Positions 10,567 to 19,857 of a DNA stretch of 33,440 bases are shown here, piece after piece. Source of the stretch: Micractinium sp. NFX-FRZ (taxonomy: Eukaryota > Chlorophyta > Trebouxiophyceae > Chlorellales > Chlorellaceae); the NCBI GenBank assembly GCA_029339195.1, contig JAPTJF010000581.1, forward strand, positions 1 through 33,440, in the 5' to 3' direction. Under the pieces are notes generated by a model. It had not been told where the DNA came from and made no database searches. It was given only the letters and a program-made list of their open reading frames with translations. A program made the translations under genes and the position numbers. Position 1 is the stretch's first letter. Every line of letters starts with the position of its first letter.

Positions 10567-13500
10567 TCAGCAGCAGGCGCCACCGGGGGCGCAGTCTGCC
10601 GCGGGGCCGGCTGCCGCGGGGGCTGGGCCGCAGGCAAAGAGGCCGTAGTGCGTGCTGCGGTCCCCCACCACCTCAAAGTGTTTCCCCAGCCAGCTGTCTC
10701 CCACCATGGCCGCTGCAGTGGGGGGGCAAGAGGGGTGGGGAGCAGGCGGGCAGGAGGGAGGCACGGGTGGGCATGCAGCTGACAGGGAGTCCGATTGTGC
10801 AGGCGTTGCGAGGGAGAGCAGCAGGCTCATGCTGGCCATATGTGCGTGCAGCAGGCTCATGCTGGCCATATGTGCGTGCAGCAGGCGTGGCGCTGCTGCA
10901 TGCCAGGTCATGTCACGTGCCGAGCGCTGAGCGCAGGGCCAGGGGTGTCAGCACCGCATGCTGCCGTCAAGCACCAGCATGCCCGCCTGCCAGCACAACA
11001 GCCCTGGCCGGTGCCCTCTCTTTGCATGCATGCACACCGCCTCCTGGCTGGCAGGGCCAGGGCGCCTTAAATCTTCCATCCATGCACTCAGGCCGGGCAC
11101 ACAGGCACACCGGCACAGGCAGGGAATGCACACATGCATGCGCGCACCTGAGTTGCCGCAGACCTCGTACCACTTGCCCGCCTGGAAGGTGTGGTGGTCA
11201 TCTAGCGCGTAGCTGTGCTTGTGCCCCGGGATCGTGCCCTGCATGCATGCACAGGAGCACGGTTAAGAGACGGTGCGGCGTATAGCGGTGCTTGTGCCCG
11301 GGAATCCACCCATGGTGTTGCCCTGCCACGCCGGTGTGGCATGGGCCGGGGTGCTTGATTGGGCCACCACGCAGGGGGCTGCATTGGGCCGCATTGGGCC
11401 CTTCTGCAGTCGTGACTCCAAAATGCTACAGCACCAGCCACGCTCCAGCCGTGTGACCACTCCCAGCTGCCTCCCCCATCCGCCCCACCTCCGAGCTCTG
11501 GCACCCACATATCAAGCTTGACGCCTCGATCTTGCATGCCTGCCTGCACACCCCTCTGCCCACATCCCCACCATCAGGCTTGCATCTGCCCACCTTGTAC
11601 TTGCACGCCTGCCCGTAGTCCTCGCACAGCGTCTCAATCGCGTCTGGCAGCTTGAACAGGCGGTAGGTGATGGAGTAGAAGCGGGCGTCGCCCAGCAGCG
11701 CCTTGAGCTCGGCATCACGCACCTGCAGGGGGGCATGCGGGGTTGCAGAACGAGGGAGGGGTGAGGCGGGGATGCTCGTGCTGGAGTAGCAGCGGGCATC
11801 CTCTTTCAGCGCGGTGTCGTACACGTGGTAATGAGGGGAGGGGGCAGGTGTGTGTGAGTGTTTGAATAGTAAATGGGGCGAATGCCTGGGCGTGGATGGC
11901 GAGTACGTGCAGTAGTGGAGGTGTGTGAGATGTGGGTGTGCAGGGGAGGATGAGCAAATGAGTGCGGATGCATGATATGTGCAGACCTTGAGATGCCCCT
12001 CTCGCACTCTGACTCCTCACCCTTTCACTTGACCATCTCGCTCACCCCTTCTCCTCACCCCCTGTCACTCACCTCGATCTCAGCGCTGGTGAGCGTGCGG
12101 GGGTCCAGGAAACCCACTTGGCGGCAGAGGCGGATGAAGTCCTGGGTGTACAGGGCGCCGCCCAGGCACTCGCCCAGCAGCACCGGGTGGGTGCGCACCT
12201 GGCGGGCAGGGGGAGGGAGTGAAGCATCGTAAGGGAAAGGTGGCAGGGTGATGAAGGGCGTGAAAAGCGGGGGAGGGGCGGGCTAGCAAGGGAGGTGTGT
12301 GCTGCGCCTCCAGCCCAGCGCTGCCCAGGACGCCGCATGCCTGCCCGCCGGCTTGGGGCATGCTTGCCAGCCAGCCGGCGCCGCTTGTGCCCGGCAGGCC
12401 CAAGCGCACGCAGCAATCACCACAGCCCGGCCCCTGCCCCCACCGCCCCGCCTTGCCCACCTCCGCTGGCAGGCGGCGGTCGCAGTACACGTCGCTGAAG
12501 TACATCTCGCCACCTGGCGCCAGCACGCGGTACACCTCGCGCAGCACGCGCGCCTTGTCGGGGGACAGGTTGATCTGATGCCAGGCACGCGGGGGTGGGG
12601 TGGGGGGAGGGAGGCGAGGACGGGAAGCAGGGCAGGAGGCGGGGTGAGCTGGGGAGGTGCCAACAGAGCGGTTGTGCCAGCGGTGGAGCGGGGCGGGAGG
12701 GGGACGGCGTGTTCACTGAACCCCAGCCTTGTTCAGCCGACCACGGCATGCCGTGCGCGCCATGCCCTGCCCCCCCTCCAGAAATGTCACCCGGTACTAT
12801 GCATCCCTTCCCCGCTCCACTCGCCACACCACCCACAACACAGGTGGAAGGGACGAGGTCCACACTACACTACGCGCCGCCATAAGACCCTCAGTCAACC
12901 ACCGCAGTGCCGCCGCCCAGCAGCCAGTGCACCATGCACCACCACGCCACGCCACGCACCACGCAGTTTGAGATGATGAGGTCCACGCTTTCGTCGGGGA
13001 TGCCCGCCTCATCCAGGTACTCAATCCGCCCCTCCACAAACCGCATGTTGGGGGCGGCATAGCCCAGGGCCTGCGGGGCGGGTGGAGGGCGCAGGAGTGG
13101 CATGCGGTAGCATGCTCGGGGCGGCGAGGCGGTCCATAGCGTGGCCAGCGGCAGGCAGCGGGCGCGCTGCCAAGGGTGCAGGGGTGGCACACCAGCCGGC
13201 TGATGGCCCCCAGGCGGCACTCTCTGTGGCCCAAACCACACCACAGCCCTGCCCCCAGCCCTCCCCCCCCCCGTCTTGCCCTGCACAAGCAGGCTCCTCC
13301 CCTTGAACCCTCGCCCTGCGGGACCCACCTGCGTGCAGTATTCGTCGGCATACTTGCGCGCCACCGCCAGCTGCGCCGGCGTCATGTCCACCCCCGTCAC
13401 GCTGCCCGCCTCCCCCACCAGGTCGGCGCACACGTAGCAGTCCCGCCCGCTGCCGCTGCCCAGGTCAAGCACCCTGCAGGGGTGGCCCAGCGGGGGGTGG

Positions 13501-14801
13501 GGTAGAGAGGGGCAGGGGCAGGTCAAGCACAACCCATGCTGTTAGGCAGGACAAGGCAGGCTGCAAAGGCAGGTGGCCGCGCATTGTGCATCGGGAAATT
13601 CAAGGGCAGCTGCGTACGGTGCAGGTGAACTGGAGGGCTGGCTGGCGGGGCGCACCTGAGGCCCTCAATGCCCATGGGGAAGGGCGAGCCGCAGCCATAG
13701 TACTTGGCCTTGACCTCATCCGGCACCTGTCAGAGATTAGATGGAAGTTAGAAAAAATGGGGTGAAATAGGATACAGTTAGATACGGCCCAGGCACACAC
13801 AGAGATGCGTGACTGCGGTGGGAAGGTTCGCAGAACGCATCGGAAAGCGCACCGGCGCTCGGGGGAGAAGGGCGCGGGTGCCGGCTCGTTCAAACGGCAG
13901 CCCAGCAGGAGTGGCGGCAGCAGGCTTCCATACAAGTTCAGCATGCAGTGAAGGGAGACAGCTGGGTGCCAGTGGCGGAAGAAACCGTGCGCTGCGCCAC
14001 AGCACCCGCCCTGGCAAGCATGTAAAGCTGCATCTGCAGATGGCGGAGCAGACAGCGCCACTCCTCTCTCACCTTGGCCAAGGCGGCGCGCACCAGCGGC
14101 GGCGGCGCGCCGGCGGTGCAGCAGGCAGAGGTCTTCAGGTCGTCGCTGTTGGTCAGAACCTGCTAGGCGTGGGGGGCACATGCGCGCGTGTGCAGGCGGT
14201 TACAAGCAAGCCCATCCACTTGTGAACAAAAAACCCACCTGGCGCGTGTGCTGCCGCTGGTACCGCCGCAAGCCCGCTCCACATCACCCAGCACCCAGCA
14301 CCCCACCACCCACGTACCTCTCCATAGTACTCCTTCACACTGTCCAGCACCGCCTGCTGGTCTTCCCCCAGCTGCCGGGCGCTCAGCAGCTCCTGAATGC
14401 CGCCCGCAGCAGCGCCGCTGGTGGCGGCCGCGGCGACGGTGCTGCAGGCGGGTCGTGGTGTGAGATTAGTGGAAACGAGGAAGGCGAGACTGGCAGGGGG
14501 CGCCCCGGGTCGCGGAGGGGCCGTGCGGCTGCAGAGAGCCTGGCAAGAGCTACCAGCAAGAAGGGGTGGTGGCACTGGCAACGCAGGCCCAGGCGGCGGC
14601 TGGCAGCGGCGGCAGCGGCAGGTCCGCCACTGAGGCGCAATTGCGAGATTGGGCCAGAGAGCAGGTTCCTTCGTTGTCCGCACACCTGGTAGCGCCAGCC
14701 TTGGGCTTGCAGGCGCCGCCGGGAGGACAGCAGGAGGTGGACATGGCGAAGCGGCGAGGGCTGCTGGTCAGTGGCTTTGATGCGATCAAACTAGGGAGCA
14801 T
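10567..14801 (-). CDS. arsM: Arsenite S-adenosylmethionine methyltransferase (ArsM/AS3MT)
   Basis: Methylates As(III) with S-adenosylmethionine to methyl and dimethyl arsenicals. Eleven exons (minus): 14801-14686, 14441-14318, 14159-14073, 13726-13656, 13473-13329, 13070-12960, 12574-12461, 12198-12073, 11722-11594, 11238-11148, 10712-10567. Phases join into 419 residues. SAM-binding motif [11 protein letters not shown] (134-144), then [34 protein letters not shown] and GECLGGALY. The four conserved ArsM cysteines are visible as C93 (TSACC), C121 (YYGCGSPFP), C217 (SNCV) and C267 (GECLGG), with the spacing 28 and 50 known for the outer pairs. The C-terminal domain has [21 protein letters not shown] and YGLFAC. 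The first 19 residues ([19 protein letters not shown]) before a second Met look like an organelle-targeting extension. Both ends carry Cys-rich motifs (SCCPPGGAC and CAPGGACC) that could bind arsenic. It stands head to head with ferritin. Confidence 0.96.
10821..10880. repeat. Perfect 30-bp tandem duplication in an arsM intron
   Basis: Two identical 30-base units (starting gcaggctcatgctggccata) lie head to tail in the last arsM intron (10713-11147). A truncated third start (gcaggc) follows. No coding role is seen. Confidence 0.9.
11276..11318 (-). repeat. Echo of the start of arsM exon 10
   Basis: The intron upstream of exon 10 (exon starts at 11238) holds gcgtatagcggtgcttgtgc at 11279-11298, matching gcgcgtagctgtgcttgtgc of the exon, about 73 bases away. 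On the minus strand it reads WIPGHKHRY, against TIPGHKHSY in the protein. The copy lacks the rest of the exon and a good donor, so it looks like a degraded duplicate. Confidence 0.7.
11765..11829 (-). repeat. Echo of the 5' half of arsM exon 9
   Basis: The intron between exons 8 and 9 contains ctggagtagcagcgggcatc, against atggagtagaagcgggcgtc in the exon, offset exactly 111 bases (37 codons). On the minus strand it reads [17 protein letters not shown], against [19 protein letters not shown]. The echo is in the same reading frame as exon 9, with no stop codon between them. It has no obvious donor after it and lacks the second half of the exon. Confidence 0.75.
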
Positions 14802-15619
14802 GCTCCTAGGAGCCGGTGGCCCCTAGCCTCGTGTCAGAATACTGCTGTGCAAGGTGCTCGCCCACACGCTGGGCCCGTTTGTTGGAATGCACCGGCGAAA
14901 ACACAGAAGCGAAATCACGGCGAGCTGTGGCCAGCCGCACAAAGGCAACGGCACATGACGAGATGTGGCAGGTCAGGCCAGCTGGGCGGCGCGCCGCTGT
15001 GGCCGCCATCGGGCTTCACCGACCTCCCACACACCCACAACCCACCCACCCCCGCATTAGCTGCATCCAAGTTCTTGGCCCGTGCAATGTCGTCCGAATG
15101 TCAAACTCCACCTTCGTTGCCCGGCCTTGGGGGGGGGGGGGGCGCACCGTTGCTGCGAGGGTGCATCAGGAATGCTGGAAGAGAGTGGCAGGGCCGAGCG
15201 ATCCTCGCTTCCTTTTGGCAGATTGAGCATACAACCAGCTTAACTAATGACATTGCATCAGACAAAATGTACTATGCTGCATGCAGATGGGCCTCCACCG
15301 CCGTGCTGCCCCTCTAGCCCACACTGATGCCGTGGCGGCCAGCAGGCTGTAGCTCCCAGGTGTTCAGCATTTCAAATGTCCATAATTAGTATTTGATGTG
15401 ATGCTGAATCGGGAAGGAGGGAGCATGTGGCGTGATAGCCGCAGGCCTGCAGCGACAGCATGCCCGGCGGCATGCGGGGCGGCCACCTCAGCGCAGCACA
15501 GCAGCACCGGCATAGCATGCCGCTCCCCACTTGAAACCTGATCGGTTCACTGCACTGGATTCGCGTCAATATCACTGCACTGATTGTTGCAGCGACGCAG
15601 TGGCAAGCACCTGAGAACC
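14802..15619. other. Shared divergent promoter region of arsM and ferritin
   Basis: The start codons of arsM (minus) and ferritin (plus) are 818 bp apart, so both promoters and 5' UTRs lie here. It contains a run of twelve or more Gs at about 15130-15142, an A/T-rich island at about 15380-15410 (ccataattagtatttgatg) and little else. I recognise no defined iron or arsenic response element. No coding exon is supported. Confidence 0.65.
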
Positions 15620-18600
15620 ATGGCTTGCGTCACTGCAGCGGTCTGCGCAAGCGCCAGCGCGGCGACCAGCGCCCGCAGGTGACATGAGCGCATGTGAAAC
15701 TGCAGGCATCGCGCAAATGGCAGCACGCGCGAGACGGGTGGCAGACCCGCCTCCGGCACGCTCCCTGCAACATGCTCGCCCTGCCCCAGAGCGCTCATAC
15801 ACACTGCAGAGCAGCAGACTTAGAGCTCCATGTGACAGCGCGTAACACAGGATCACCCCTTGTGGGTAGCTGCCCAGTGTCTCCGCCACCCAGCCGGCCG
15901 GCGGCGGGCGGAACCATGCACGGGCAAGGACCGCAAAGCACGGTTGTGCTGCTGCTGTCTCATGGTTGCTGACACTCCCCATTTCCCCCTGCCCTGGTAC
16001 TCCCATTCTTCTGTTGATGACAGGTCCTCTGCTCAGCAGCAGCTGGCCGTCCGCGGCCGCATGGCCTGCCGCGCCGCCGCCAAGCAGGGCGAGGCCGCCA
16101 CGGGCGTGGTCTTTGAGCCCTTCTCTGCAGTCCAGGTGCGGGGAGGTTGGGCCCCCTGGGACTGGACACTTGCATGCACTATGTGACCCTGCTGCCTGGA
16201 CTCGTCGTCATGGGGGGCCCACGCACTCCCCCACACGGTGTCTCTCTCTGCCAGAGCGCCACGGCTCCGCCCCTCCTTGCTCCCCCTCCCCCCTCGTGCT
16301 GCCCACCCTGCCCTGCCCTGCGCCTCACGCTCGTGCCTCGCCCCCTCCCTCTTACCTCCCCCGCCTTGCTGCTGCCCGCAGGACGAGCTTGATGGCAATC
16401 CTTACTCCCGCCCTCACCACAACACGTTGCTGCCTTGCTGCCTCGCCAGCACACGACCTGCTTCCCGCACTTGCAGAGCCAGCTGGCTGTCGTGGACCGC
16501 GCCCCCACCAGCATACTCTGACCCCCCGCCACTTTCCTCCCCGTGCGTCCCGCTGCTGCGCAGAGCGAGCTGGCTGTTGTGGACCGCGCCCCCACCAGCG
16601 AGAGCTACGCGCGCGTCGAGTTCCATCCCGAGTGCGAGGCCGCCATCAACGAGCAGATCAAGTAAGCCCTTGGGCGCTGCATGTGGGCTCTGCAGCTGAC
16701 GCAGCAGGTCAGCCATGAAGAAGCAGAGCAAGCAAGCGAGGGGGGCTGGGGGGTGACCCGTCGGGAAGTTTTGTTGGCCAGCTGGGGGCCTGTGCATGCC
16801 TTGGCCTGCACTTGTTGCACTGGTGCAGTGGGGGGCTGCGGGCAGCTGCCAGCAATGCAGGCAAGCCAGTCAGGGTGAGCCTGACCCAAGTAAGCCCGCT
16901 CCCCCTTCGAGCAGCTGGTGCGCCCAACTGCCCCGGGCCCCTGCTGCCCTCCTCCCCAACCCAGCGCTCTGTTCCTCCTCTGCCTCCCGCCCTGCCTCTG
17001 ACCTGGATTCCCTCCTGCCCCTCCCCTCCCTTCCCCACTCTGCGACGCGACAGCATCGAGTACAATGTCAGCTATGGTGAGCCGCCACCCCTGCCCTGCC
17101 GGCCTGCTTGCTGCCTGCGCTGGCTCGCCCCCGCTGCTGTCGGCCCGGCTGGGCTGGGCTGCCTGCCTGCTCAGCATGCCTGGATCACCGCGCCACAATG
17201 CCCATGCATGGTCCCTGCCTCCATCCCTTCTCCCATTCCTTACCCCCTGCACGCATGACCCGCACCCACCTTTGCACCTTCTCTCCCCCGCCTTTGCATC
17301 ATGCCATCCCACATCTGCACCTGCACACAATGTGCCCACGCACGCACTTTCTGTCCCTCCTACGCTCCCTTACCACGCATACCCTCACTGCCCCGCCTCC
17401 TCCCCTCCTCCCCTCTCCTCCATGCCACCCCCTCCCCCGCAGTCTACCACTCCCTCTACGCCTACTTCTCCCGTGACAACGTCGCCCTCCCCGGCATCGC
17501 CGCCTTCTTCAAGAAGGAGAGCGAGGAGGAGCGGGGGCACGCGGAGCTGCTGATGGACTACCAGGTACGGGATGTGGGGGGCCTGTGTGGGGATGTGGGG
17601 GGCCTGTGTGGAGGGTGTCTGTGCCCGTGTGCCATTCGCTGGCGGCGTGCGTGGTGGGTTCTGGTGGTGGTGGAGGGTTGGCTGGTGGGAAGTGTGGGGC
17701 ACGGGGGGAGGGGGAGGATGCAGGACGGGGCAGGGAGGCTGCAATGTGGTCAACATGTACTGCGGGAAGGTGAGGGCGGGGGCTGCTGGCGGACTCGCAG
17801 TTGGGGTGGCAGGGGGGTGTGAGGTGGCACACAGCGGCCATGGAGTGCTGGTGCAGCAAGGGTGGCAGGGCTGGGCGAGCCGAGGGGTGCGTTGCAGGTA
17901 CCCCCAGACGGTGTCACGTGGGCATGTCGCGGACGCCAGCAAGCCTCCTCCTGTCCTCTGCCCCCTCTGGTTGCTGGCTGCAGAACCTGCGTGGCGGGCG
18001 CGTGAAGCTGCAGAGCATCCTGATGCCGGAGATGGAGTTCTCGCACCCTGAGAAGGGTGAGAGCTCTCGATTTTGGTGCTGTGGCAGTGCTGTTTGGCAG
18101 AGTGGCTGCACCAGTTGCCTGGGCTTGTGGCGTGGCGCCGGACGGTCAGCAGGCGATGCTTGGTGAAGCAGATGACCTGGCCCCTTGCCTGCAAGGGTTC
18201 AAATGCGCCGTGTCGACCGTGCCGCCCCGCTGCGCACCCCGTGCCGCCCCCTGCCACCGCAGGCGACGCCCTGTACGCCTTTGAGCTGGCCCTCAGCCTG
18301 GAGAAGCTCAACTTCATGAAGCTGCGCTCGCTGCACGAGGTGGCGGACAAGCACGGCGACAGCCAGATGTGCGACTTCATCGGTGAGCAGTGCGAAGGGG
18401 GGGGAAGTGTGGGCCGGATGGGGCAGAGGGGGGTGGCGTGTGGGGGGTGGCATGGCGGCAGCCAGGTGTGCGACTTCATCGGTAAGGCGGCGGGGAGGGG
18501 GGTGGAAGGGAGCGTGCGATGGTGGGCCGGATGGGGCAGAGGGGTGTGGCATGTGGGTGGGGTGCATGGCGGCAGCCGGGTGTGCGACTTCATTGGTGAG

Positions 18601-19050
18601 CGCCCGCCTGCCCTCATGCCTGCTCACATGGGGTGGGGCCGAGGGGTGCCACGCGTGGGTGGGTGCTCGGCGACCGCCGAGTGTGCAACCGTGTGGGCAG
18701 GCGGGGAGGGGCAGGGAAGGGAGAGTGCATGTTTGCTCGGGGGTGTGGGACCATATGTCTCTGGCCCCTGCCCGCCCGCCCACCCACCCACCACGCACAC
18801 ACCATCCCTGCCTGCAGAGGGCGGCCTGCCCTCCGATTGTGCGGATAGCGTGAAGCCGTCCACTCCCGCTCTCACTCTGTGCACCCTACATATGTATACC
18901 CTTCACCCCCACTCCCCCGCTGCTGCAGAGGGCGGCCTGCTGTCCGACCAGGCGGGCAGCGTGAAGGAGTTTGCCGAGTTTGTGAGCCAGCTGCGGCGGG
19001 TGGGCACCGGGCTGGGCGTGTTTGAGTTTGACCGCCAGCTGGGCGCGTGA
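15620..19050 (+). CDS. FER1: Chloroplast ferritin
   Basis: Iron-storage ferritin: oxidises Fe(II) at a di-iron centre and stores it in a 24-subunit shell, in the plastid. Eight exons: 15620-15678, 16024-16135, 16564-16661, 17054-17076, 17443-17564, 17984-18056, 18263-18382, 18929-19050. Phases join into 242 residues. [20 protein letters not shown] and the following Ala/Arg-rich stretch form a transit peptide. [18 protein letters not shown] corresponds to the plant-type extension peptide. The four-helix core has [17 protein letters not shown], then [16 protein letters not shown] (E127 and H130 match ferroxidase Glu62 and His65 of human H-ferritin), [35 protein letters not shown] and [17 protein letters not shown]. 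The first exon is chosen because its phase (AG|G) and composition fit exactly. The last intron (18383-18928) is stop-free in the coding frame, and three echoes of exon borders lie in the introns. No animal-type iron-responsive stem-loop was found by eye. Confidence 0.96.
16477..16520 (+). repeat. Echo of the acceptor and start of ferritin exon 3
   Basis: A CAG acceptor at 16474-16476 is followed by about 40 bases that match the start of exon 3 (16564) with two or three mismatches: agccagctggctgtcgtgga, against agcgagctggctgttgtgga. The offset is 87 bases (29 codons). The echo ends in an in-frame TGA ([14 protein letters not shown] then stop), so using it as an exon would truncate the protein. 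An older, weaker version may begin at 16383 (CAG|gacgagcttgatggc). Confidence 0.85.
17571..17612. repeat. 21-bp tandem duplication after ferritin exon 5
   Basis: The unit gatgtggggggcctgtgtgg plus one base occurs twice in tandem, starting six bases after the donor GT of the exon ending at 17564. It is purely intronic. Confidence 0.85.
18457..18700 (+). repeat. Array of echoes of the ferritin exon 7 donor end
   Basis: The end of exon 7, agccagatgtgcgacttcat followed by cggtgagc (donor at 18383), recurs downstream in the intron. agccaggtgtgcgacttcat+cggtaagg has its cgacttcatc at 18471. agccgggtgtgcgacttcat+tggtgagc has cgacttcat at 18585. A decayed cgccgagtgtgcaacc lies near 18675-18690. Offsets are 99 and 114 bases, then about 101. 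The first two echoes keep a good GT donor and the coding frame ([16 protein letters not shown], against SQMCDFIG). Confidence 0.88.
18818..18863 (+). repeat. Echo of the acceptor and start of ferritin exon 8
   Basis: CCTGCAG|agggcggcctgccctccgat at 18811-18837 copies CTGCAG|agggcggcctgctgtccgac of the real last exon (18929), offset exactly 111 bases (37 codons). In the coding frame the echo reads [14 protein letters not shown], against [14 protein letters not shown]. It retains a usable acceptor but no donor. Confidence 0.88.
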
Positions 19051-19857
19051 GCGGCTGCTGGCGTGGCGCCGCTGCTGACGTGGCGGGACACGCAGCGGGG
19101 ACGCCGGTGTGCATGCATGCGTGGCGGCGTGCCCGGCTGCGCGCACTTGCATGTGTGCCGCCGCTGCCAGTCTCGCTCGCATGCGTGGTGCCACCTTCTG
19201 CCCATCCCCCCCACCCCGCGCCCCGCCTACCCCCCTATGAGAGCGATGCAACACTCGTAGTGTCCACTGCCGTATTTATTGCAAGCGCGTTGATATTTTA
19301 GCGTAACTAACTAGCTTTCAATCGAATGAGGCCTCCATCAGGACCCGCGGCCTGGGGCGTCTTGGCGGCAGGCACTCGTCTCCTCCGCCTGTGCTGCACA
19401 GTTCAGCCGTTGCGGCTCCCCGTACCAGGCATACTCACCCTGCCCCGGGCAGTTGCTGCAGCTGGTCCCAGGTTGTGTTCCCGGCAGGAGTGGTGCTGCT
19501 TGGGCGTGTGTTGAGTCCGCCAGCGCCCCCCTCTGCAATTGGGTTTGAGGACTGGAATATGTCACTGTTGCGTGCGTCACTTGAAGGCGTGCAACACCGC
19601 ATGTGGCATGTATGTGCCGCAGGAGACCGAAGCCTGCACCCTTCCATCAATTGCTGGGACTCCATACTCCCGCCACCTGTTAGCTCATGTTATGAAGCTC
19701 CTTGCCGTGATGATGTACATGTAGCAGCCCACCTTCTGGAGAGGAGGGAGGGCCGGAGCACCACATGACGTGGACGAACGAAAGGGCGCACATCTTCCCT
19801 GGGCACCCCCCTCGTTTCCGTGCGCCTCAGACGTTACACTCGCCTTTAAAGGATGCC
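19051..19857. other. Intergenic region between ferritin and the CBM14-like gene
   Basis: Holds the ferritin 3' UTR and the promoter/5' UTR of the next plus-strand gene. There is an A/T-rich stretch at 19257-19325 (including tatttattg and gatattttagcgtaac), the least GC-rich part of the neighbourhood. I found no TGTAA signal. No coding exon is supported. Confidence 0.6.

Noticed and set aside
17572..18051. Plus-strand frame after ferritin exon 5 as an extra exon
   Set aside because: It is a G-rich intron with tandem repeats. Plant-type ferritin continues directly from LLMDYQ to NLRGGR across the intron.
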